Origin: Marsupella aquatica
Lineage: Eukaryota; Marchantiophyta
Reading direction: 5' to 3'
Length of the DNA stretch: 64,000 nucleotides
Assembly (NCBI GenBank): GCA_973895155.1
Contig: OZ316897.1
Coordinates: 13,082,001-13,146,000 of the forward strand
Below are positions 1-12,287 of the stretch, piece after piece; the stretch's first letter is position 1; each line of letters begins with the position of its first letter. The notes beneath the pieces were generated by a model. That model worked only from the letters and a program-made list of their open reading frames with translations, was not told where the DNA came from and searched no databases. The position numbers and the translations under genes were made by a program.

Positions 1-242
1 ATCATTCTCATTGCAATCATTCTCACGAAGTGATAGAGCCGTAATTTTGCCACATGAAGCTCCGAGCTGAGAAACATTCGAGAATGTAGACAAACACGCA
101 CGCAACAGGAACTCCGCTAGTCCGACACGATTGCAATGGGCAGGATTCTCAAGAAGTGATTATTAGAACCCTAAAGTTTCCACACGAAGCTCCCAGCTGA
201 GAAACATTGGGAGAATATAGGTCAAAACGCATGCAACAGGAA
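1..242. repeat. Divergent tandem duplication, unit about 120 bp
   Basis: Two diverged copies of one block lie side by side, about 11-115 and 131-242. Shared landmarks are ATTCTCA followed by AAGTGAT, then CACATGAAGCTCC or CACACGAAGCTCC, then GCTGAGAAACATT, then GCAACAGGAAC. Each copy carries small indels. No reading frame or transposon hallmark was seen. Confidence 0.6.
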
Positions 243-640
243 CACAGACAGACAGAGGATAGAAGCTCTTCCCCGCGAGCATCAGTTATTAAATAGCACA
301 CAATCATATCTCATCTCTGACATTTGGATGGCACAATCTATCTATCAATCGAGAAGTTATATCTTCATTTGCAAGCTGGCCGACCATCTTATCCAACGTT
401 CCCCAAACTTCCAATGACTCCCAACTCCTCGAAGAACTCTTCTCGCAACGGACCCACCTCGACAGACCGAGAAGAAGACACTCAATGTAATTCCCCCACA
501 AACCGCTGCTTCTGCGGTTAAGTAAGCAGCCAAGCAAGTGTCCCACTGCCACTCTTTTATCTCGCTGGCAATTCTCAGCCCCTCCCCATAAACGTTACTG
601 GAGCGAAACCCTAATCCCTCAATTAAGTCTCAACCCATCT
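243..640. other. Intergenic stretch, nothing recognised
   Basis: Short open frames occur on both strands here, but none has recognisable protein character or a splice-site context that I can defend. The stretch lies downstream of the complex I gene, which is read on the minus strand, so its left part may be that gene's 3' flank. Confidence 0.4.
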
Positions 641-776
641 TCCAAGAGGTAAACCAGTCCTCAGAACATCCAAAATGAAGAAGAATGCGATTTTCCGATT
701 CCAACGAAAGACATTGCAGCACCGAAGCTCTTCCCACAATGAGGAAAGCAAGAGACAGGCACTACCACTACTTCTA

Positions 777-1070
777 CTACTCGTCGTCAATGTTGTAGGT
801 GGGTTTGGCGTCCTTGCCCCAGCCGACGTTCTTAATCGAGGCGAGGTAATTGCGCACAACAGGCCTGCACTTCTGGTAGTGGTTGACGCCCTCCCTCCGG
901 TAGCAGGCCTTCACTCTGTCGCGCAGCTCCTTGGCGACCTCGATGGCCACGAGCTTCTCCCTCACGATGTACTCTCGCTGCTCCAGCATAGCCACGGGAT
1001 CTGCGTAGGGATGCGCGGGGTCGAAGTCATCGGGCGGCGACTCGTCGAATTTCTGCCCCTTGTACACCAT
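777..1070 (-). CDS. NDUFB10: NADH dehydrogenase 1 beta subcomplex subunit 10-like (complex I, plant PDSW type)
   Basis: A single uninterrupted 97-aa frame opens with ATG at 1070 and stops at 777. Recognisable family segments are ESPPDDFDPAHPYADPVAML near the N-terminus, then REYIVREK, then the hallmark CYRREGVNHYQKCR around residues 57-70, then VGWGKD near the end. In plants this is a small accessory subunit of the mitochondrial complex I membrane arm. It has no cleavable presequence, and the paired cysteines (CYR and KCR) are a family feature. Plant homologues are about 100-110 aa, so this copy appears complete. No intron is needed. The sequence just upstream on the minus strand is pyrimidine-rich on the plus strand and contains a 51-bp tandem duplication, probably the 5' leader or promoter. 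The family call rests on remembered family sequence, not on a search. Confidence 0.9.
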   Translation of the reverse strand: MVYKGQKFDESPPDDFDPAHPYADPVAMLEQREYIVREKLVAIEVAKELRDRVKACYRREGVNHYQKCRPVVRNYLASIKNVGWGKDAKPTYNIDDE

Positions 1071-1100
1071 TCTTCCTTGCCTTCCTCAATTCCGCTCGAT

Positions 1101-1202
1101 CTTCACTCGATCCAATTTCGTTCCTCGGTACCTTCTCTTCCCTTGCTCAATCTTCACTCGATCAAATTTCGTTCCTCGGTTCCTTCTCTTCCCTTCGCTT
1201 CG
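1101..1202. repeat. 51-bp tandem duplication upstream of the NDUFB10-like gene
   Basis: Two copies of a block beginning CTTCACTCGATC and running through AATTTCGTTCCTCGGT to CCTTCTCTTCCCTT start at 1101 and 1152. They differ at only a few bases. They lie 30-130 bp upstream of the start codon of the minus-strand complex I gene, so they fall in its presumed leader or core promoter and would duplicate any pyrimidine-tract element there. Confidence 0.75.
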
Positions 1203-1547
1203 CTTCGCATTCACCCACCAAACGACTGACTTCAGAGATCCTGAAGGTCACGAAATGGATCTGCCTTTATGGAAACAATTCGGAGAGAATTGAATGATGA
1301 AACGAGACCTCTTGATGCTCTGAGCTGAGAATCTTTCAAGGTTTTTCTTTTGGACACTGATTTCTTTTATACTATTGGACCCAGCTGAGTTGTTTTAAAG
1401 GATTGAGAGGGATGGCCCCCCAAAATGAAATGTGTTACTTGATAGTACCCCTCTAGTTTTGAGTACCTTGATTCAAGGTCTATCAACGTCAATCAATACT
1501 TTGGATTACTCAATCAATGGTGTGTATCACTCAGGGGTCCTATCAAA

Positions 1548-1687
1548 TAACACTTTTCATTTTAATGTCCCATCAAGCAAGCAAATACCTCTAAGTTGAG
1601 AACTACTCTCCTACTAGTAACACTTTTCATTTTAATGTCCCATCAAGCAAGCAAATACCTCTAAGTTGTGAACTACTCTGCTACTGG
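1548..1687. repeat. 70-bp tandem duplication
   Basis: The block starting TAACACTTTTCATTTTAATG at 1548 is repeated at 1618 with only about two substitutions. The near identity implies a recent slippage or unequal exchange event in noncoding DNA. Confidence 0.85.
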
Positions 1688-2008
1688 AAAGAGTAGGGGA
1701 AGTCATCCCCACTCTGGGATAATGGGGACAACTGGCCGTAAACTCAGGAGGGCGTTTATAGCCTTTGGAGCTTACAGCCCATCTTACGAATAATAAATTG
1801 TGATGAGAAACAAGAGTTGGGTCTGCCTTCTAGAGTGGAGCCTCTAGACCGTGACTCTGGGGGCCCACCCAAATTTATGTGGATGAAAATAACCATGGGA
1901 TGTTATGATAATTAATATGCATAATGATTTTTGTCATTGTTTCTATTATGATTCGAAGAATGGGCATTCAGGCTTCATTATTGTCAAGTGGGGATGAGTT
2001 ACGGAGTG

Positions 2009-2335
2009 TAAGCCCCCAAGTGAATTTTTGAAACATTCAGATTTGGGAATTCACTGCCTTACTAGAATGAGTAGGTTACTCATCGTCACTTGGGGGTAAT
2101 GGGCCATAAACTCCTGAGGGGCAGCTAGCCTTGAGGTTTACAGCCACCTCCTTCCGGAGAATACAGCCCATTGCCCCATTGTTGGAAGTTTTCAGCCTAT
2201 TATCTTCAAGTGGGGATGAGCTGGCCTTAGAATTTACAGCCTTAGCCCTCCAGATCTATTATCCTGGAGTGGGAATGAGTTATCAACACTAAGCCCCCAA
2301 GTGAATTTTTGAAACATTCAAATTTGGGAATTCCC
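2009..2335. repeat. Direct repeat pair about 281 bp apart
   Basis: TAAGCCCCCAAGTGAATTTT continuing through GAAACATTCA and TTTGGGAATTC occurs at about 2009-2052 and 2290-2333 with one clear substitution. Both copies are preceded by a similar GGGATGAGTTA or GGAATGAGTTA word. The intervening DNA also contains short related words such as CACTTGGGGG, so this may be part of a degenerate local array. Confidence 0.7.
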
Positions 2336-2716
2336 AGGCCAGGCTGGTCCAGGTTCGGCGGGGCCATGGGGTTATGCCACAAAACCTGAAACCAATCAAC
2401 AGAGAAACACTCACAACGGGGTTTGGGGTGGTGGTATTACTCTGTTGAGTCAGTACTTAATCCCAACTACCCCAACCCAATGTGTTCAAAGATTTGTTGG
2501 TCCTCTCTCACTGGGAATTGGGAGGGTTGATGTGGGCCACTTTGGCCCTACATTCAATCTGGTGGGAGAAAATTGGCGAAGGACTGCATGCATGGATTTA
2601 TGGACCTACGTTCTGTAAAAGATTAAATCCAAAATGTACCCATATGGGGACAGCCTAAGGTCATTTAAAGTGGGTTTTCATAAAAACCAGAGCCTTGTGG
2701 AGGAGTTGCTCCAGCC

Positions 2717-2779
2717 ATGAATCCACTACACCAATGGCCAACACAATTTTGTGTTGGCCATTCGTGTAAGTGGATTCAT
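2717..2779. other. 63-bp near-perfect palindrome (hairpin)
   Basis: The left arm (2717-2746, starting ATGAATCCACT and ending GGCCAACACAA) is the reverse complement of the right arm (2749-2779) apart from one mismatch and one bulged base. The loop is only about 2 nt. On either strand a transcript would fold into a long stem, but the tiny loop does not resemble a normal plant miRNA precursor. It could be a foldback element remnant or a palindromic insertion. Confidence 0.85.
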
Positions 2780-3509
2780 TGTGTTTATCTGTAGTTCTGA
2801 ACTGGGAGTGCAAACGCCTGAAGTATACTGTATGTCTTAGCTTTGGTTTCCAATGGTCCAAGTGGGGTATATATGCTTGATGAAGTTTTGGAGTGGGCAC
2901 CTGAAGTGAGACAGATTGTAGGTCTGATGGAGCTTTTGGAGTGGATGTCTGAAATGTCCATTGCCTTTCATATGCCCGAGCGGGTGGGAGAGAAAGAATT
3001 TCGTATCCAAGGCTTCTAAGTGGAGAATTCAGAACATCCCGTTCCTTGGGCTTGTTAGTAGTGGTCGACCATTTGGAGTGGTCTAGGAACAACCTCTTGT
3101 GCAATTCGATGGCCTCAAGTAAAGATGCAATAATGCTTCACGACTTTTATGAAGGCAGGAATTTGAATGTGTGGCAGGAATATTCTTACAGAGCAAATGG
3201 ACTAAGAATTTGTCACCAACATGAGTGCTACAAACGATAGGGAAGAAATGGGGCCCGAATCATTGCACCTAGGAAGATCCCCTCTTTTCCAGAAGCAAAA
3301 CACACACGTCAAGACTTGAGTGGATGCCTAAGCTATCTTAACCAGCCTTTCATTCACAAGCTAGACGATTAAGTCATGAAGAACATTGCTCCACCAGACG
3401 TTACCTAGGCCAAACGCATTACCCGACCTTCTATTTTCAGCATTGGTGCACATGATGTCGAAGTTAAATCTCGTCAATTATTTCCATACATCTACCCTAC
3501 AAAAATGAA

Positions 3510-6500
3510 TCACGACAGTGGAGCAGGGGGCCTGCGCATGCTCAGCTCGTGCCTGATCTTTGGCAGACCATCAAGTTTCAGATGAAGTTGCAACAACTCC
3601 TGTCCAAATCAGAGCAGAGAAATCAGAGAACAATGAATAACGTACTCCGATGAAATGAACAACCAAAGAAAAACCAATTATTACCATAAATTGAAACTAG
3701 AGGGATGAGGTCGTACCTCCGCAGCACTGCGAGCTCGTTCCAGAATGTCCCCATCCTTCTCTAGTCGTGCAATGTTGAATTCAGGAAGGTAACCTGATTG
3801 TCTTTTGCCCAACACGTCCCCAGGACCTCTTTGCTGCAGGTCTATTTCCGCCAAATAGAACCCATCTCTTGAGGTCTCTAATAACTTCAATCGTGCCAGT
3901 GAAGCTGGCCTCGACCCAAGTAGAATACATGATGACGGTCTGGTGCCTCGCCCCACACGCCCTCTCAACTGATGCAGTTGAGCCATCCCATATCGCTCGG
4001 CATGCTCTATAACTATCATGGATGCCTCAGGGATGTCAATCCCTACCTCGATGACAGTTGTGGAAACTAGAACTTGTGTCTCCCCAGACTTGAATCGCTC
4101 CATTGCCTCATCTTTGTCTTGAGTACGCATGCGACCATGAACTAAGCCAAACTTGAACTCTTTGAAATCAACTTCAAGATTCTTGAACTCTGTCTCTGCA
4201 GCTCGAACATCCGGAATTTCCTCTGATTCATCAATGACAGGGAAGATCACGAAGACTCGCCCACCACTCTCCAGTTCCTTTCGAACTCTCTGCGTAACAA
4301 TTTCAGGAAAGGTGAGAGAAGCTTACGCATACCCAGGACCGCATGTAGATTCTTCAGCTCGTCAAACAATTTTTTTAAATGAATAGGAACATGACGACTA
4401 AGAGTCTCCACAGCAGACGTAATAGTATAATAGTTCGGACAGCTGAACTAAAGAAATAATGAGATCTCCTTTGACTTCCAAACCATCTTCTAATAATCTC
4501 ACAACTTAAAAATTTCACATCCTAAAGAGCCACTGTTGACAGCGAAAGATTGATGGTAATTGGCATTCCACAGAGCGGGCAAGGAAAATCTGTGACCTTA
4601 TACACTGCTTGACGTCCTTTCTTGTCTCCGTAGATTGCATGCGTGGCAGTTTCAGGTCGTCCAGGGGGTAGTTCTGTAATCTGCAAGGTTGAGAGATGCA
4701 ACTTCTCAGGAGGCGAAGTTTCTTGGGTGTCTCAAAGTTCAACACAAAATTCGTATATAACTTTTCATAGCAAAAAGAGATTTCAAGTTACTTGTCAGTC
4801 ATTTCAGAGTGGACAGGTAAGTCCAAGGGCACGACTGCAAAATACCATGAACTTTGACCGCCCAGCCATTTAGTGTGCCGTATGTGAACATAGTAACGAC
4901 TGAATGTCCCTTACAAAAGTGACAACAATCTTGGTAATAATATACAAACACAAACCTGACTCAAGCTCATGTCTCCATGCATAGCCAACGCTAATGTTCG
5001 TGGAATTGGAGTGGCTGACATTGCAAGTATATGGGGCGCCCCCAAGGGAATTGCTTCCGGAACGTCGCCATCTTCACTGCTCTCAACATCTGATATTTGA
5101 ACTGCATCTCTAACCTGGATTCAAGTCACTTGTCAGGCTACAGCTGAAATGTCGAAGCGCATAAGCTAAGGTGAGTGCTAAACTGATATACGATCATATC
5201 GGCTTGGAATTCTTTCTAAAACCTCTGGAAGGTACACGAGCACAGAGCAACTCTCAAAGACCACAGGTGCTAAAACGTGAAATGTAGAATTTAAACAGCC
5301 CGTCCAGAGTATTACCATATCAGAAGTACTATTTGAAACATCCACTCATGTCAAGGGCTACAGGACCAAACCTCAAGCCTGCGAAACACAAATTTGTAAT
5401 CACTCCTGCCTTTCTAAGTCTCAAAGATGCCTCATGAGTCTCACCTTGCTGTTAAGGCGTCCGCGTTGGGCAACACCAAATCGATGTTGCTCATCAATCA
5501 CAGCTAGTCTTAGTGCGGAAAACTTTACACTGTCAGATGTCAGGCTGTGCGTCCCAACTGCCAGCGCTATCTCCCCTGAATTAAATCCCTGCAACATGCT
5601 CCCCAGTATTAACATATACATCAACATCCAGGTGGACTGACTTGAGTTTACCTTAATGATAAAGTACACCCAAAGCAGCCAATGAACCGGCTAAGTACTT
5701 TCATCCATAAAACTTCTTGAATTACTAAAGATGCAGCCTTACTCTTCGTATCGCCCGAGCCTTGCTTACAGGAGTAGATCCTGTAAGCAAAGCCACTGTT
5801 GGTCTTTCAGCTTCCTCCAGGTTCTCGAACCAGGACGTAATCCTCTGGTAATGCTGAATGGCCAAAAACTCTGTGGGGGCCATCAAAGCTCCCTACAATT
5901 GAAAACAGTGATGTCACCAAACCATGCTTCGTACAAGACGCAAAGATTTTGAAGAACGTTCTGTTACATCATTGATATTTCTGAAGAGTTCAAACACTCG
6001 ATCCATCAACACAATCGAGGATGGATGTTTAATGATGCCTGCATCAAAGAACTCAGTTTCCCATACTATCATAATACCGACATTGTTTCAATAGCAAAAA
6101 CGAGCATGAAATTGGATCGTCTTCACTTATAATTCCATAAAAATCTGTAAGGAAGGGATCAGGCTTTGAGATAACGGTTTTACAGAGTTCCTGACGGTGC
6201 ACTTACATTCTTTACAAAGTCATGTAACGAATGATGGAAAAGAATTGATGGTTTACCTGATAGCCTGCATCGAGAACCTCTAAGAGGGCAAGGAGAGCTA
6301 CTATTGTTTTACCACAACCAACGTCGCCCTGCAAACAGAGGCAACGGTTCTCTCAGAGATTCGTGACTGAAGATTATACAGGTTACATGTTCCGGATCAT
6401 GAGCAAAAAACCAATCAAGAAGGAAAGAGGAAATTATCACTCTTTTCAGCCTCTTCACCTGCAAAAGCCGACTCATTGGTATCGGCCTGCGAAGATCCCA

Positions 6501-9500
6501 GATCACTTCACCTGTTGCTTTTATCTGGGATTCTGTCAGAGAGTAAGGTAGGGTTTTCAGGAGCTTCAATGTTAAGGGCGACCACTGTTTCATATCCAAC
6601 ACTCCTCCTTGCAGCAAAGCCGACATATCAACTGTTCCCGGAGCAGGACTACATTTCTCCGCTAGTTCTTGCCTTTGTAGAAGCATTCCCAGCTGCGAGC
6701 CAGGACCACAGTTAGCATAACCTAGACAGGTTTTCATTCAACCTGAGATATGTCCATCAAGTAATTCCGCATTGAAGCCGAGATGAAACAGGGTATTTAG
6801 ACAGCTCAAACTGACAGGAGCCCAGATATCCTAAGAAGATCTGGAATGCAAGCCTGTGTGCCCCGAGAGGTTCCAGAACAAAACCGAACTGCAGAAGACC
6901 CCATACTGATCGTAAACAGACCGTCGTAAATTCAGTAAACTGACTATTGACCAAATAAGTCAAACAAAAATAAAACTACTACCTCCTATAAAGAATAGAG
7001 TAGTCTACGTTTTAAGTCTACCACTCTTGTTCATTTTATGTCAATGCGAATACCTGCAGATAGAAGAACTCGTCAAAAACAAGCCTTTGGCGAGCCACCT
7101 CAGCGTCGTTTGTTTGATTTGGAGAATGAATTCCTTTGTAAGCCTGACAATTTGCAATGATTTCATGACCTCATTGTCAGACTCTAAAATCTTATTCAGA
7201 GTAAGATAGATTCTCGAGAGACGGTCATGCCACACTGATTACTTGGAGGGACCTTCAAAGAAACTAACACCTTATGTCAAAAGAAATTACTTGAGAAAAG
7301 GAAAGGACTATTTGTTCTATGTCCATTTTAGATGAGATTTAAGTTTTCAAGTCTTCAATTTATTGTTCAGGTGCTCAATCCAAATTTTGATACCTTAGAC
7401 CTAGAAGGAACATGCGTCATCGAGGCTGTGCAATACATGCACTAAACAAAAAGTGCAACCCTCTATCAGACAAACTACAAACAATCCTATATCCATCAAG
7501 TCTAAAACCTCTTCAAAAGCGATGTAGTAGAATATGCTGGTCTTTAATCTTTGCACACAATATTGTTGGCTCTTCCAGCACAAACAGCGCAGCACATATT
7601 CAGCCTACCTCATGTAGTTCCTGAATCTGAAACTGTTCACGGAAAGACCTTGGAATTGGATCAAGCTCCCCACTTAGCAGAGGCAAGAGTCTGTCCATCA
7701 AGGCAAATACCTCTTAGCGATTGTTGCTGAGAATTCCTATACCAATTGGCACATAGACAACTTCCTTGATAAGCGTAGAACAATGTGGCTGTTCAATTAC
7801 TTGCAAATTCTTACCTTTGAATGCAGAACTCGATAGTTTTCGGCTGCAAGCTGCCTTTTCCCGGATATACAGGGTAGGGCTTCCCACCAGAGAGAAGTTG
7901 TGGATCACTGACTATGCCTGATTCCTCTCTAGTAGCACCATCCCATAGCTCAATATTAAACTCCCGAATCTCGAAGTGATCAGGCTGTGGCAATTGTTTC
8001 ACCTGCAATCAACACGCAATGAGCAACCCACGTTTGATTCAACATATCTCAACGAGCCAGATCACCACAAACTTATCCAAAAGGTTTACTCTATCTATCC
8101 TACTAAAGCTTCTCAAATTGCATTAGCTATTCTCGGCACGAAAGCTGAACCACAAAATTTGGTCAAACTCCTGTTGTAGACACATGCAGGCATGTTCAAA
8201 GCACTAGAAGGAGTCCTCAGAAAGAACATATCTTCAAAATGGACACATACATGGCATCACGTAGTGACCAAAAACACACCTTTCCACACACGGTAACTTG
8301 TGAGTTCTCCGGATACTTGCTTGCTATTGCGTTCAGAAACCCGGGATTTGAATACCGAGACCCTTTGAAAAATCTTTTTAGGTGAAGAAAAACTGTTCTT
8401 CCCATCCCGCCCCTTCCAATGTCTTCATGTTGCAAACCTTCCATCGCTGATGTTGCATCGTCCAAGTCAAATTCATCAACCTCACTCTTGACAATTACTT
8501 CTACCAATCCCAAACTGAAGCCTCGCGATAAGCCTCTGCAAAGCAATGTACTAGGTAATCAGTATCCATATCGTCCGGATCCTGGATTCTTACTAAAATA
8601 TCCATGCCAGAGCAAGTGTAAACACGGATCTTTTCAGAACATGTGACTTGCGAAACCATTCAGTTTAAATTCTTCATACATTGCAATCCATTAACTGTAC
8701 CCCTCGAAGGCCATCTCCGGAAAATTCTGGAAGCTTGGCAATAAAAAAGCACTAGGAAAATCTCATGCGTGAAGGTTGACATGGTATAAAGCAACGGGGG
8801 TGGGCAATGGCAGAAGGTGTGACCTTGATTGGATGATGGTTCCCACAAAACTAAGATTTTGCCCATCCTCCACCATTTGTCCAGCCTGCTGAAAATTTTG
8901 ATACATCCGTGGAAAATGTTGCAAGAGCAGGCGCATCTGCCATTGTCATGGCCAGTTAGTTAGGCATTAAAATCTTAGATATCCAATATGATAGCACAAT
9001 TTGCCCTCAATACTGTTTGGCTTCTGAGGACATTGACTGCAGAAGAGGTTCAAACAGTTACCGTGTTGAAGCCGTTTTCTTCAAGGCGGTCACGGTTGGG
9101 AGCAGAGAGGCTCTTCACAGCAGATATGGGCGTATCCAATCCCCAATTCTCGTCAATAACAAAAGCCTTGGACGAGGCTTTAGGGATTAAGTCATGCTTG
9201 GTTTTAGATGTATTGGTCACACTGACAACAGATCTCGCTAATCTACTTCTCGTCTTTTTAGCTGGCTGTACAGTAACGGGTTGGCTCTCCTGCAGTGGCA
9301 CACTCGCTGGTTTCTCAACTAGCATAGATTGGAAAGTCTCGGAAACCTCCAGGTGTACCATTGTTTCTTTCTGTTGCACATCTTTGGAACTGGCAGATAA
9401 GTCCATATCCATTTGCCTACGCGACCTCGTCTCAGACGTAGAATTCTCAGGGATGTCAGGGTCCACCACCGAAGCAGCGGCCGAAGCGCTTTTCACAATT

Positions 9501-11895
9501 CGATCTGGTAGTATGATAGGATCACTGCTCCCATACTTTATTCCTCGAACCTGTCTAAGAATCGTTTTCGGCTTGGTATCCATTTGAAACTTAGCTTGAG
9601 GAAGCTTCTCTGAAAGTCCCCCACTTCGAAAACTTCCCTTGACCAAGCTGCTATCGCTGCTCTGTACATCTTTATTTTCAGTTCTACGTAGCAGACCTTC
9701 ACTAGCCTCCACTGCTGCAGTACCATGGGCAGTTAAGTCTAGAAGACTATTAAAACCCAAGCTTTCAGCAACCTATTGAACAAGATTCACAACAACCATT
9801 CAGACGGCTTGCAAAGAGATGATAATTCCCGCTGAATCAACATTCTAGCTTTCTTCTTTTCAACATTACTCACATGTTCTACCATGTGAGCATAATTGGA
9901 TATTACAATGGTACTAGACAGATGCAAGAAGAGCCAACCCTTGAAATTTAACTCTCACAAAAGGCAGAGCTAGGAGGAGAAAACCTCCATAACGGCCAAA
10001 CAGAGAAAACAATTAAGTCTAACCTTATTAAGAAGGGCAAGGCGCTGCCTCTTCCCCATCTGGTCATATTGCTTTGTCGCCTCTGACAACATTTGAAAGA
10101 GTTTTCGGGATTCCGAACTCACACCGAGAGTGTCATTTTCTGCTTGAGCAGTGACCTGCTCCAGTAAAAAGTCGTCAAACCTGGAGCATTATGAACATAA
10201 TTGCAACATTATTTTTTCCGCAGGCCTGCAAAATGAACGAGGAAGAATTTGGAAATTTACGAGAGAGGGTGCCAAGGATAGGAGGAGTCACAAGGAACCC
10301 ATTAATACGCCACAAAAGTACCATAGGTGAATGAAGCTACCATAGAGTCCACATTCTTGGGAGGGGAAGAACATCCCAAAATAAGTATAAATGGAACACC
10401 TCATCTAAAATTTGGAATCTCGATTCCAGATTTGGCCAAAGAGCCCTAACCTGCCCGCCCGAGAGAGAGTAGTTGGTTTGAAAAAGGTAGGAAGGAATTG
10501 GGATTTCGAGATTTCATCAAGGAAAACTCACCGTTTGGTCTTCCCAACGACATTTATGCATCCTCTTTGAGTCTCATAAATTATGGACCTAATTAGTACT
10601 TCACTACTGGTTGCCTGCAACAAACAAATTCGTGGAAGTGTGAATAGTCATACACAATATACCAGGAAGACCACACAAGTCTGCCTTCTCCTTCCGAGTT
10701 ATATATCAGTATTTATTGATGAAGGCAAAATTAGGTCATTATTAGCAGACAGTACATTCCATCGTTCAAAAGTGCCTTCATGTGTATGCTGCGTTATGGG
10801 CAACAAGTCTTTTCGCCCAGCGTTGCCAAAGGGCATCTGCTCCAGTGTGTAAGAAGAACAGGGAGCAGGAGACTTACTGCTAAAGGTTTCTCCCCAGAAA
10901 ATTTCATAAGTGAGGATTCAGCCATGCTAGCATATTTTGCAGGAGCACTATCCATCCAACCTTCTGCACATACATGAGAATAGTCCTCTGAATTCAGTGG
11001 TACAGTTATAAGCGTTCTCACTTCCAATCTGAAATTGACCTCATCCAGGGGAAAGACTAAAAAGTGACAGACAGGAACGCTTATTTTGCAGGCCAATTTC
11101 TTCCACAGCATATAGCCTTTAAGGACCGCTGTTGATTGCGCGTAAAACTTTTCTCAATTGACGCCTTCGATTTTGAGAGAAGGAATAAAGAGGACGTGTT
11201 GTACGGATGGTAAGAGGCCCTCGGGTGATTATTCACAGTCGATAAATGACCGCAAGAAGCAGGCATTTCTTAATGAATTCCGTTTAATGCAGCTCGTCCG
11301 AGAAGGTTAACAAGGATTTACCTGCCGACTGTAATTGCCGAGAGAAGACGGGCAGTTTAATATCATTGGCCTCTATTTGACTTCGACTGATATACTCAAT
11401 GCAACATAGAATAAAATAAATTGCCGATAGATATCCAGCTAAAATAGTTCGCCCACAAGTTTTGCAGTCGTGGACCTTAAGCTAATATCTTCGAAAAAAT
11501 TGCTTTTGAAAAACTCGCCCAAACTTTATTCCAACTCTTCAGCCGATTTGACAAATTGACGGGATCATTGAATTTCAAGTAAAAGAAATTGCTAAACGAC
11601 CTGAGTATATCCCGCCCGTCGAGCGTCTATATGATGATGGACCACCAGCATTATTATAATTGTTGATGTCATGCTTGCGAGAACGACCACTGATGATCAG
11701 GCCAGAGTTATATGTCCAAGTAAATTTCCCCCTTGAATGAAGGTTGCGGTCCTTGTGGGAAATAAAAGGCCTCCACTTGACAATATGGGCACCAACAAAG
11801 TCAAGATGTTCTGGTACAGAACGAAGGACACGCCTCCCATCACGAGCACAAAACGCCGTGGGTGACACTACAAGCATTGCCATCCTCCGCAGCAT
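3510..11895 (-). CDS. RECG: RecG-like ATP-dependent DNA helicase, probably organelle-targeted (18 exons)
   Basis: Exons read by eye with GT-AG borders: 11895-11601, 10963-10878, 10614-10532, 10180-10024, 9772-9062, 8936-8824, 8535-8280, 8002-7815, 7710-7609, 7143-7054, 6692-6459, 6328-6257, 5892-5743, 5588-5445, 5114-4956, 4680-4597, 4289-3717, 3599-3510 (stop), about 1195 codons. The N-terminus, starting MLRRMAMLVV, is basic and Ser/Arg-rich like a transit peptide. The wedge/OB region spans exons 6-9 (LLLQHFPRMYQNF, FLHLKRFFKGSRY). Helicase motifs follow: GDVGCGKT (Walker A, exon 12), VIDEQHRFG (DExH, exon 14), AMSATPIPRT (exon 15), ITELPPGRPE (exon 16), VIEVGIDIPEAS and QLRGRVGRG (exon 17). 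Plant RECG acts in organelle DNA recombination surveillance. All junction phases agree except exon 8 to 9, where exon 8 ends in phase 2 but exon 9 needs phase 0. That point is either a frameshift, an unseen microexon or a sequence error. Confidence 0.93.
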
Positions 11896-12287
11896 CTTCC
11901 AGTATCATAGGGGAGATCCGGTCGTCATATCTGAAGAAACTGAAAAGTTGTCAAACTTCAACACTGCAGCCCAAATGGGAGATTCAGGTTACATTGAAGT
12001 TAATTATATTGCAACAATTAATACTAAATTGCAAATAATCGGGGTTCGTGCAAAAGTCACAGTTACAACTTGAACACTACCAGAATCAGCTTCAAATAAA
12101 CCGAAAGCATCTGGAAAAAGTCATCAGCATGGCGCTTTTAACGTCTCCCAAATTCGAGCGGACACTACATTACAAACGCACGTTGCAGTGGAAACAGGTC
12201 ATGTTTCTAGCGAATTCGAACTACCTGGAGCCAGCTATAGTACTCGAGTTGGATCAGAGAAGTCGACCCCTCTGTTGGTTTGAGTGA

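Larger units (their letters stand above)
1203..3509. other. Intergenic region with small repeats, no supported gene
   Basis: About 2.3 kb separate the complex I gene from the end of RECG. The stretch contains a 70-bp tandem duplication, a direct repeat about 281 bp apart, and a 63-bp palindrome, each listed separately. A plus-strand frame around 2850-3020 and a minus-strand frame at 2661-3104 are open, but neither matches a family I know. Confidence 0.5.

Noticed and set aside
675-1229. 184-codon plus-strand frame
   Set aside because: It lies opposite the NDUFB10-like gene and its leader; the minus-strand product has clear family motifs, so this is a shadow.
2661-3104. 147-codon minus-strand frame, and a plus-strand frame at about 2850-3020
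   Set aside because: The minus frame runs through a palindrome; neither frame has recognisable domains or splice partners.
8988-9587. 199-codon plus-strand frame
   Set aside because: Antisense shadow of RECG exon 5.
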